In this document: positions 1 to 4,877 of the stretch, piece after piece | How positions within the stretch are numbered: position 1 is the first letter of the stretch | Layout of the letters: every line of letters starts with the position of its first letter | Source of the DNA: Bradyrhizobium sp. | GTDB lineage: Bacteria; Pseudomonadota; Alphaproteobacteria; Rhizobiales; Xanthobacteraceae | Length of the DNA: 5,908 nucleotides | Direction: 5' to 3' | Assembly: GCA_028290165.1 (NCBI GenBank) | Contig: JAQGKJ010000555.1 | Location: 1-5,908 of the forward strand | Program-made: the position numbers and the translations under genes | Notes under the pieces: generated by a model | The model's database searches: none | The model's input: the letters and a program-made list of their open reading frames with translations, nothing else | What the model was told of the DNA's origin: nothing

Positions 1-238
1 TGCCGGTTTTGTCGCTCGGATCGGGATAGGCCTCCTTGATGACTTCGGCGATGCCGACGATGTCCTTGCCCTCGTTGGAATGATAGAAGAAGGCGCGGTC
101 GCCCTTCTTCATCTTCACCAGGTTCTGCCGCGCGGTGAAATTGCGTACGCCGGTCCAGGCCTCGCCCTTGGCGCCTTTTGCCACCTGCTGGTCCCACGAC
201 CAGCTGGAAGGTTCGGATTTCACCAGCCAATAGTTCAT
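1..238 (-). CDS. EVE-domain (PUA-like) protein, N-terminal part, cut by the left edge
   Basis: The minus strand from 238 encodes 79 residues beginning MNYWLVKSEPSSWSWDQQ, followed by GEAWTGVRNFTARQNL (about 26-40), KKGDRAFFYHS (about 44-54) and GKDIVGIAEV (about 58-66). This is the opening of an EVE-domain protein, the family of human THYN1 and bacterial homologues of about 130-150 residues. EVE domains share the PUA fold and have an aromatic cage thought to bind modified bases in DNA or RNA; the substrate of this stand-alone form is not settled. The ATG at 238 was chosen because the family typically starts M-x-Y-W-L-x-K-S-E-P. No strong Shine-Dalgarno precedes it, and an in-frame GTG lies four codons upstream. 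The gene follows gpsA on the same strand with a palindromic repeat between them. The C-terminal half lies outside the window. The family call is firm; the function is unknown. Confidence 0.9.
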   Translation of the reverse strand, partial: MNYWLVKSEPSSWSWDQQVAKGAKGEAWTGVRNFTARQNLVKMKKGDRAFFYHSNEGKDIVGIAEVIKEAYPDPSDKTG

Positions 239-253
239 GTCGCCCACCACTTG

Positions 254-385
254 CTCGTCATGGCCGGACATAGCCGTCCGAAGGACGGCGTCGCTTCCGC
301 TAGCCTATGCCCGCCATCCACGTCTTTGCTTCCGCAGCATTAGTAACAAGACGTGGGTGCCCGCGACAAGCGCGGGCATGACGAG
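254..385 (+). repeat. Composite palindromic intergenic repeat, copy 1
   Basis: The 132-bp element is bounded by perfect 8-bp inverted ends, CTCGTCAT (254-261) and ATGACGAG (378-385). Its core is a long palindrome, ATCCACGTCTT (316-326) pairing with AAGACGTGGGT (348-358) with one mismatch around a 21-nt loop. The left arm is long (254-315) and holds the hairpin GCCGTCC/GGACGGC (273-279/283-289). The right arm is short (359-385) and holds GCCCGCG/CGCGGGC (359-365/371-377). The element starts 7 bp past the gpsA stop and ends 15 bp before the EVE-gene ATG, so it fills almost all of that gap. A second copy lies at 2616-2748 in inverted orientation. There is no open reading frame of its own. From memory, similar elements are scattered between genes in Bradyrhizobium. 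In gpsA mRNA its hairpins could stabilise the 3' end or attenuate transcription, but no U-run follows. Confidence 0.85.
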
Positions 386-392
386 GAGGAAA

Positions 393-1373
393 CTATCCCT
401 CCGCCTTGAATGGCCGCGTCAAGAGACTTTCGATCGCCTCATCGATCGTCACAGCGCCGCTCAAGATCGCCGCGACCGCATTTGATACCGGCACGTCGAC
501 ATTTTGCGAAGCCGCCAGTTCGATCAGCACCGGTGCCGTGAATTCGCCTTCGGCGAGTTTGTCGCGCGGCTGCGGCTCGCCTCTCCCGAGCGCGATGCCG
601 AGCGCGAGATTGCGCGACTGCGGACTGGAGCAGGTCAGGATCAGGTCGCCGAGACCCGACAGTCCCGCCATGGTTTCGCTGCGCGCGCCGCAGGCGCCAC
701 CGAGCCGCATCAGTTCGGAAAAGCCGCGCGTGGTCAGCGCCGCCTGCGCGGAGGCACCCAGCTTCCTGCCGACCACGATGCCGGCCGCGATCGCGAGCAC
801 GTTTTTCGCGGCCCCGCCGATCTCGACGCCACGCACATCCGTGGTGTGGTAGGGCCGAAACGTCGCCGATCCCAGCGCCTGCACCAGCGCGCTGGCGAGC
901 GCTTCGTCTCTTGCCGCCAGCGTCACCGCGGTGGGAAGGCCGCGCGCCACGTCCTCGGCAAAACTCGGCCCCGACAGGATGGCCGGGATCGCGTTCGGGG
1001 CTCCTTCCGCGATCACCTCGGTCATGAATTTGTGGGTGCCGCGCTCGATGCCCTTGGCGCAGGCGATGACCGGTTTTGCTGTGGCAAGATGCGGCGCCAA
1101 CGCGCTAACTGCGGTGCGCAAATGTTGCGCGGGCGTGGCGATCAGGATGATATCGGCGCGCGCGGCGAGCGCGACATCGTTCGTGACCTTCACGCTCGGA
1201 TCCAGCCGCACGCCGGACAATTTTGGATTTTCCCGCGTGGCCGCGATCGCTGCTGCGCGCTGCGCGCTGCGAGCGTAGAGCAAAACTTCGCGTCCCGCCC
1301 GCACCGCGACGCCCGCCAGCGCCGTGCCCCACGCGCCCGCCCCGATCACCGCGACTGAGTTGAAAGGGGGCAT
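393..1373 (-). CDS. gpsA: NAD(P)H-dependent sn-glycerol-3-phosphate dehydrogenase
   Basis: The product is 326 residues, the normal length for GpsA. This cytosolic enzyme reduces dihydroxyacetone phosphate to sn-glycerol-3-phosphate, the backbone of membrane phospholipids. An N-terminal Rossmann fold begins at once with [10 protein letters not shown] (11-20). CAKGIERGT (105-113) carries a conserved lysine (107), followed by [15 protein letters not shown] (134-148). The C-terminal helical domain has [13 protein letters not shown] (186-198), with the catalytic lysine at 190. [16 protein letters not shown] (240-255) holds the conserved aspartate 243 and the nucleotide-contacting R-N at 254-255, and EGEFTAPVL (275-283) follows. 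The ATG at 1373 is supported by a GGGAG ribosome site 7 nt upstream, just after the tsaD stop. With only 14 bp between the genes, gpsA is read with tsaD. Downstream, a palindromic repeat starts 7 bp after the TAG. All key motifs are intact. Confidence 0.97.
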   Translation of the reverse strand: MPPFNSVAVIGAGAWGTALAGVAVRAGREVLLYARSAQRAAAIAATRENPKLSGVRLDPSVKVTNDVALAARADIILIATPAQHLRTAVSALAPHLATAKPVIACAKGIERGTHKFMTEVIAEGAPNAIPAILSGPSFAEDVARGLPTAVTLAARDEALASALVQALGSATFRPYHTTDVRGVEIGGAAKNVLAIAAGIVVGRKLGASAQAALTTRGFSELMRLGGACGARSETMAGLSGLGDLILTCSSPQSRNLALGIALGRGEPQPRDKLAEGEFTAPVLIELAASQNVDVPVSNAVAAILSGAVTIDEAIESLLTRPFKAEG

Positions 1374-1387
1374 TGCCTGGCTCCCGC

Positions 1388-2461
1388 CTAAAATCCCGCG
1401 CGCGTGTTGGAAAATCCTGCCGGCGCCGTGGCGTTGGCATCGAGCAGCCAGCGTGCGCGGGGGGTTGCGTCCATCGCGTCAATCATGCCCAGTGCCAATC
1501 GTTCCGCACCGGCCCAGGCGATCATCGCGCCGTTGTCGGTGCAGAGCGCGGGCGGCGGGATGATCAGCGTGGTCTGCGCCTTTGCGGCGACTTCCTGCAG
1601 CGCGCCGCGGATCGCCTGATTGGCGGCGACGCCGCCGGCGGCGACCAGTGCGCGCGGCGCGCCGAACTGTTCGTGGAACAATCTCAAGCCCACGCTCAGT
1701 CGATCGGCGGTCGATTCCAGCACCGCCGCCTGAAAGCTGGCGCAGAGATCGCTGACGTCCTGCGGCTCCAGCGGCGCGATCCTGGAGGCTTCGTTGCGCA
1801 CCGCGGTCTTTAGTCCCGACAGCGAGAAATTGGCGTCCGGCCGCCCGAGCATCGGCCGCGGAAACGCAAAGCGCTTGGCGTCGCCGCCGGAAGCCGCTCG
1901 CTCGACCTCCGGTCCGCCCGGATAGGGCAGCCCCAGCATTTTGGCCACCTTGTCGAAGGCTTCGCCCATGGCATCGTCGACCGTGGTGCCGAGCCGCACA
2001 TATTGGCCGATGCCGACGACAGCGACGATCTGGGTGTGCCCGCCGGAAGCGAGGAACAGCAAGTAAGGAAACGCCAGCGCGCAGGTCAGCCGCGGCGTCA
2101 GCGCGTGGGCCTCGAGATGGTTGACCGCGATCAGCGGCGTGTCGTGCACCATCGCGATCGCCTTCGCCGTGGTCAGCCCCACGATGACGCCGCCGATCAG
2201 GCCGGGGCCCGCGGCTGCGGCCACGCCTGAAAGCTGCGCGAAGCCGACGCCGGCTTCCTTCATGGCGGCCTCGACGATGCTGTCGAGCACCTCGACATGG
2301 GCGCGCGCCGCGATCTCCGGCACCACGCCGCCGAAGGCGGCATGTTCCTCGGTCTGCGAGCGCACGATATTGGACAGGATCTTGCCGCTGCCGTCAGGCA
2401 GGCGCTCGACCACGGCGGCTGCGGTTTCATCGCAGGTGGTATCGATCCCAAGAACAAGCAT
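1388..2461 (-). CDS. tsaD: tRNA N6-threonylcarbamoyladenosine (t6A37) transferase subunit TsaD
   Basis: The product is 357 residues. TsaD (formerly Gcp/YgjD), with TsaB and TsaE, transfers the threonylcarbamoyl group from TC-AMP made by TsaC onto A37 of ANN-decoding tRNAs in the cytosol; it is essential in many bacteria. The ASKHA-fold sequence starts [19 protein letters not shown] (1-19). It has the metal-binding NHLEAH box with histidines 115 and 119, the SGGHTQ loop (139-144), [10 protein letters not shown] (162-171), a nucleotide-site [12 protein letters not shown] (274-285) and [10 protein letters not shown] (307-316) with metal-ligand aspartate 309. The start at 2461 matches the family N-terminus. 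An in-frame ATG at 2494 would add 11 residues ([11 protein letters not shown]) not expected in the family. Neither start has a good Shine-Dalgarno. gpsA follows 14 bp downstream, and the gene diverges from hemD. The function call is very secure; the exact start less so. Confidence 0.96.
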   Translation of the reverse strand: MLVLGIDTTCDETAAAVVERLPDGSGKILSNIVRSQTEEHAAFGGVVPEIAARAHVEVLDSIVEAAMKEAGVGFAQLSGVAAAAGPGLIGGVIVGLTTAKAIAMVHDTPLIAVNHLEAHALTPRLTCALAFPYLLFLASGGHTQIVAVVGIGQYVRLGTTVDDAMGEAFDKVAKMLGLPYPGGPEVERAASGGDAKRFAFPRPMLGRPDANFSLSGLKTAVRNEASRIAPLEPQDVSDLCASFQAAVLESTADRLSVGLRLFHEQFGAPRALVAAGGVAANQAIRGALQEVAAKAQTTLIIPPPALCTDNGAMIAWAGAERLALGMIDAMDATPRARWLLDANATAPAGFSNTRAGF

Positions 2462-2522
2462 CCGTGCGTCGTTACCCAATGTGAGCCCTTGCATTAGCGG
2501 TCAAAGCGGCGTTTCGGTAATT

Positions 2523-2551
2523 CGGTAGCATTGCGGGGTCGCAAAGTGCAA
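2523..2551 (-). promoter_or_regulatory. Candidate promoter for tsaD-gpsA
   Basis: Read on the minus strand, TTGCAC (2551-2546) matches four of six bases of a sigma-70-type -35 box. It is followed after exactly 17 nt by CTACCG (2528-2523), a weak -10 box. The site lies 62 bp upstream of the preferred tsaD start, in the right orientation and with normal spacing. The -10 box overlaps a tandem 7-bp direct repeat, TTCGGTA (plus strand 2513-2519 and 2521-2527), that could be a protein-binding site. The call rests on consensus matching alone and is weak because alphaproteobacterial promoters are degenerate. Confidence 0.25.
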
Positions 2552-2566
2552 TCATCCGTTGCTGCA

Positions 2567-2582
2567 GGGTTCGTGAGAACCC
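2567..2582. other. Small perfect hairpin in the tsaD-hemD gap
   Basis: GGGTTC (2567-2572) and GAACCC (2577-2582) form a perfect 6-bp stem closed by the tetraloop GTGA, a GNRA-type loop if read as plus-strand RNA. No T-run follows on either strand, so it is not an intrinsic terminator. It lies between the candidate tsaD promoter and the palindromic repeat. It may be an operator or chance; no function is assigned. Confidence 0.35.
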
Positions 2583-2615
2583 GGCCGAAAAAGCCGCTGG
2601 AAAATGACTCGTTCA

Positions 2616-2748
2616 CTCGTCATGGCCGGGCTTCGTCCCGGCCATCCACGTCTTTCTTGCTCAGGTGCAGTAAGACGTGGATGCCCGGCATCGCAGACAA
2701 GTCTACGCAGTCTGCGCGGAGCAGACTGCTATGGCCGGGCATGACGAG
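2616..2748 (-). repeat. Composite palindromic intergenic repeat, copy 2 (inverted relative to copy 1)
   Basis: The 133-bp element has the same perfect 8-bp ends as copy 1, CTCGTCAT (2616-2623) and ATGACGAG (2741-2748), and the same core, ATCCACGTCTT (2644-2654) with AAGACGTGGAT (2672-2682), here perfectly paired around a 17-nt loop. The short arm is now on the left, with hairpin GGCCGGG/CCCGGCC (2624-2630/2637-2643). The long arm is on the right (2683-2748), with a perfect 9-bp hairpin GCAGTCTGC/GCAGACTGC (2707-2715/2721-2729). The reversed arm order shows that this copy is inverted relative to the one at 254-385. It lies in the divergent tsaD-hemD region, where related genomes would be expected to carry hemC, and ends 56 bp before the hemD start. 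It has no plausible coding content. Confidence 0.85.
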
Positions 2749-2762
2749 CTTCCTGATATAGG
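2732..2762 (+). promoter_or_regulatory. Possible hemD promoter at the edge of the repeat
   Basis: TGATATAGG at 2754-2762 is the most AT-rich, -10-like string upstream of hemD (GATATA 2755-2760). A -35 box at normal spacing would be TGGCCG (2732-2737), a poor match that lies inside the right end of the palindromic repeat. If this is the promoter, the repeat supplies its upstream half. It is about 45 bp from the hemD ATG. This is a weak call from consensus and position only. Confidence 0.22.
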
Positions 2763-2771
2763 GCCGGTTCC

Positions 2772-2801
2772 ATGGGCTGCATTTCGAAGCTGAAAGTTTG
2801 A
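2772..2801 (+). other. Possible 9-codon leader ORF ahead of hemD
   Basis: ATG at 2772 opens a nine-codon frame, MGCISKLKV, that ends with TGA at 2799-2801, three bases before the hemD ATG at 2805. An AGGG at 2760-2763 sits 8 nt upstream and could serve as a ribosome site. Such close termination-reinitiation spacing could couple translation into hemD, whose own Shine-Dalgarno is poorly placed. The ORF is short enough to arise by chance, and I know of no family for it. Confidence 0.2.
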
Positions 2802-2804
2802 GGC

Positions 2805-3542
2805 ATGGCCGTTCTCGTCACCCGCCCGCATCCCGACGATGAGACCACGGCCGCGGCCTTGCGCGCCAGAGGTTTCGAGGTGCTGCGCGCGCCGATGCTT
2901 CGGTTTGAACCGGTCGCATTCCATGATGACACGGACGCCCGCTACGGCGCCGTCATCGTTACCAGCGCCAATGCGTTGCGCGGCATTGAGCCTCACCTCA
3001 AAAGCAGCCGGCTGCTCAAGCTGCCGCTGTTCGCAGTGGGCGAACATAGCGCGTCCGTCGCGCGCGGCGCCGGATTCGAAAAGGTGATTCCGGCAAACGG
3101 CGACGCCGGCCGCTTGCGCGATCTCGTGCTCGCAAGCGTCAAGTCGAAGGAGCTGAAGAAGACGAGCCCGCTGCTCTATCTCGCGGGCGCCGATCTGGCG
3201 CGCGATCTCCCCGGCGAGCTTGGCGAACGCGGCTTTACCGTCATCACCCACACCACCTACCGGATGTCGCCGGTGTCGAGCCTGCCGCATGAGGTCAGCG
3301 ACGCCTTTGCCGCCAACCGGGTCGAGGCGGTGCTGCATTATTCGCGGCGCAGCGCGCGCGCATTTTTGGATGCGATACGCGCCGCCGGCGTCGAAATTTC
3401 GGCGCTGGCGATCCCGCAATGCTGCATCTCTGCTGCAGTGGCCTCCGTCCTCCGCGACGCCGGGGCCACGCAGGTCTCGGTGGCGGCCTCGCCGGACGAA
3501 AATGCCTTGTTCAAGGCGCTGGACCGTGCTTTGCGCTCCTGA
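2805..3542 (+). CDS. hemD: Uroporphyrinogen-III synthase
   Basis: The product is 245 residues, normal for HemD. It closes and inverts ring D of hydroxymethylbilane to give uroporphyrinogen III, the precursor of heme, siroheme, cobalamin and (bacterio)chlorophyll, in the cytosol. The family is poorly conserved, but the two-lobed pattern is clear. MAVLVTRPHPDDETTAAALR (1-20) is the typical opening, followed by ARYGAVIVTSANALRGI (45-61) and PLFAVGEHSASVARGAGF (74-91). In the second lobe come LLYLAGADLARDLPGEL (123-139), TVITHTTYRMSPV (145-157), AVLHYSRRSARAFLDAI (175-191), IPQCCISAAVASVLRDAG (203-220) and VAASPDENALFKAL (226-239). The ATG at 2805 matches the family start; a GAGG immediately upstream is too close to be a good ribosome site. 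The usual partner hemC is not upstream; a palindromic repeat lies there. The Mic60-like gene and hemY follow on the same strand. Confidence 0.93.
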   Translation: MAVLVTRPHPDDETTAAALRARGFEVLRAPMLRFEPVAFHDDTDARYGAVIVTSANALRGIEPHLKSSRLLKLPLFAVGEHSASVARGAGFEKVIPANGDAGRLRDLVLASVKSKELKKTSPLLYLAGADLARDLPGELGERGFTVITHTTYRMSPVSSLPHEVSDAFAANRVEAVLHYSRRSARAFLDAIRAAGVEISALAIPQCCISAAVASVLRDAGATQVSVAASPDENALFKALDRALRS

Positions 3543-3640
3543 TCGCGCTACAAGGCGTCTCCGAGCGAAAGCCTGCCCCGAATGGAAGCCGGGTTGGACC
3601 TCCCGATTCGCTTCAAGAAAGCGCGTCAAAACAAGAGATT
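3543..3640 (+). repeat. Probable degenerate dispersed repeat after hemD
   Basis: The 179 bp between hemD and the next gene hold no credible gene. Its first part contains GCGTCTCCGAGCGAAAG (3555-3571) and, further on, TTCGCTTCAAGAAAGCG (3607-3623) followed by CGTCAAAACAAGA (3624-3636). This layout recalls a short intergenic element common in Rhizobiales genomes, which typically pairs a CTCCGAGCGAAG-like start with a CGCGTCAAAACAA-like end. The identification is from memory and the copy is imperfect. Within the window the only internal structure is a short stem, CGCTT/AAGCG (3609-3613/3619-3623). The boundaries are approximate. Confidence 0.35.
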
Positions 3641-3671
3641 AGGACCTCGGTTAGCCAGGTCAGAGCCGGGG

Positions 3672-3697
3672 AAGTGCCGAATCTGGTCACTTTCGGC
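3672..3697 (+). promoter_or_regulatory. Two mutually exclusive stems in the mic60-like leader
   Basis: GCCGAA (3676-3681) pairs with TTCGGC (3692-3697), and alternatively AAGTG (3672-3676) pairs with CACTT (3688-3692). The two pairings share bases and cannot form together. They end 9 nt before the ribosome site of the next gene, so a leader switch is conceivable. No known riboswitch or protein-binding motif was recognised, and the stems are short; chance is a fair explanation. Confidence 0.2.
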
Positions 3698-3706
3698 CCG
3701 AATAAT

Positions 3707-3712
3707 AAAGGA
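3707..3712 (+). promoter_or_regulatory. Ribosome binding site that fixes the mic60-like start
   Basis: AAAGGA lies 9 nt before the ATG at 3722 in a locally AT-rich stretch. The reading frame stays open about 100 codons further upstream, through the end of hemD, so this site is the main sequence evidence that translation starts at 3722. Confidence 0.7.
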
Positions 3713-3721
3713 ACCGTCGCG

Positions 3722-4870
3722 ATGGCCGATGACAGTCCCGAAGACCCCTCGCCGTCGCCGGATTCGGGCCGCGCCAAACGCGCGCCGCCCACCATCGACC
3801 TCGAAGCGTCAGAAGTGTCCGGCGAGACCCGGAATGCCGGCGCTGACGTGCCGCCGGAGCCGCAGCCGGAGCCGGAACGCATCTCCCGCGAGCCTTCGGC
3901 GCCGATTTCGCCGTGGGTGATTGCGCCCGTTTCCGGCGCCGTCGCCGCCGCGCTGGTGATTGGTGTGGGCTGGATTCTGGGATGGCCTGCGGTGCCGGCC
4001 ACGCCAACCGCGCCCCAGGTCAATGCCGCTGTCATCGATGACCTCGCCGCGCGGATCGCCAGCGTCGAGTCCAAAGCCGGCAAGCCTCCCACCGCGGCGC
4101 CCGATGCTGGCGCCACGGCGCGCGTTGATGGGCTGGAGAAATCCCTCGCCGCATTGCGCGGCGAGCTCGCAGCCGTGCGCGCGCAGTCGGAAAAACTCGC
4201 GGCCGCGGTCAACGACGTCAAATCGGCGCCGCGCGAAACCTCTGCGCCGCCGGATTTGTCGGCGATCAACGAGCGCATCGCCGGCCTGGAGCGGGCCATC
4301 CGCGCGCAAACCTCCGAGATCACGCAGGAGAACGCAAAACCGGCGGATGACATGCCGCTTCGCCGCGCGGTCGCCGCGGCCCTGCTCGACGTTCACGTCC
4401 GGACCGGCGATCCCTTTTCCGCAGCGCTGGCGGCGGCGAAATCGCTCGCCGACAACGCGGATGCGCTAAAACCGCTCGACGGCTTTGCCGACAAGGGCGT
4501 GCCGAACCCGGCTGCGCTGAGCCGCGAACTGCTCGCGCTGGTGCCAAAACTGTCGCCGCCGGCCGGGGCGAATTCCACCACTGGCACCAGCCTGGTCGGT
4601 CGCCTGCAGGCGGGTGCTGCAAAGCTGGTGCGCATCGAGCGCACCGACGCCGTCGGCAACGATCGCGGTGCGGTGGTGGCGCGGGTCACCGCGGCGGCAC
4701 TGCGCAATGATGTAGCCGAGGCGCGGCGCGAGCTGAATACGCTCAGCCCCAGCGATCGTGCCGCCGCGCAGCCCTGGCTCGACAAGGCGGATGCGCGCGA
4801 TGCCGCGCTTGCCGCATCCAGGAAGTTTGCGGCCGACGCGATGGCGGCGCTCGCCAGGCCGGCGCCATAG
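3722..4870 (+). CDS. Alphaproteobacterial mitofilin/Mic60-like inner-membrane protein (COG4223 type)
   Basis: The product is 382 residues. An acidic, proline-rich cytoplasmic tail (1-62) is followed by one membrane segment (about 65-87, VIAPVSGAVAAALVIGVGWI). A periplasmic Ala/Glu/Lys-rich helix then has strong coiled-coil character (about 101-202). The C-terminal helical domain (about 212-380) includes PLRRAVAAALLDV (212-224) and RLQAGAAKLVRIERT (294-308), then a run of alternating helices matching the mitofilin signature region. Bacterial Mic60 homologues are known from alphaproteobacteria, next to heme genes, where they bend the inner membrane or help form intracytoplasmic membranes and contact outer-membrane proteins; mitochondrial Mic60 descends from them. 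Here the assignment rests on this architecture plus the position between hemD and hemY. The sequence is low-complexity (Ala-rich), so family membership is inferred. hemY follows after 7 bp, so the two are co-translated. Confidence 0.85.
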   Translation: MADDSPEDPSPSPDSGRAKRAPPTIDLEASEVSGETRNAGADVPPEPQPEPERISREPSAPISPWVIAPVSGAVAAALVIGVGWILGWPAVPATPTAPQVNAAVIDDLAARIASVESKAGKPPTAAPDAGATARVDGLEKSLAALRGELAAVRAQSEKLAAAVNDVKSAPRETSAPPDLSAINERIAGLERAIRAQTSEITQENAKPADDMPLRRAVAAALLDVHVRTGDPFSAALAAAKSLADNADALKPLDGFADKGVPNPAALSRELLALVPKLSPPAGANSTTGTSLVGRLQAGAAKLVRIERTDAVGNDRGAVVARVTAAALRNDVAEARRELNTLSPSDRAAAQPWLDKADARDAALAASRKFAADAMAALARPAP

Positions 4871-4877
4871 GACGGCG

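Noticed and set aside
359..385. gpsA transcription terminator
   Set aside because: In minus-strand RNA the GCCCGCG/CGCGGGC hairpin is followed by ACCCACGTC, not a U-run, so it is better treated as part of the repeat.
254..385. CRISPR or tandem array suggested by the repeated palindromes
   Set aside because: There are only two copies, 2.2 kb apart and inverted, with no regular spacers and no cas genes.
504..1358. 284-codon plus-strand open frame opposite gpsA
   Set aside because: It is antisense to an intact gpsA, is rich in Arg/Gly/His as expected for a shadow of GC-rich coding DNA, and resembles no family.
2531..2761. 76-codon plus-strand open frame between tsaD and hemD, considered as a hemC remnant
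   Set aside because: More than half lies within the palindromic repeat, and its translation shows no porphobilinogen deaminase motif.
2703..3629. 308-codon minus-strand open frame opposite hemD
   Set aside because: It runs antisense through the intact hemD gene and into the repeat, with shadow-like composition; hemD has family-wide similarity and the better explanation.
3419..3721. About 100-codon N-terminal extension of the mic60-like frame
   Set aside because: The extension overlaps the 3' end of hemD in another frame and a repeat-like spacer, and has no membrane or family features. The AAAGGA site and acidic MADD start at 3722 fit better.
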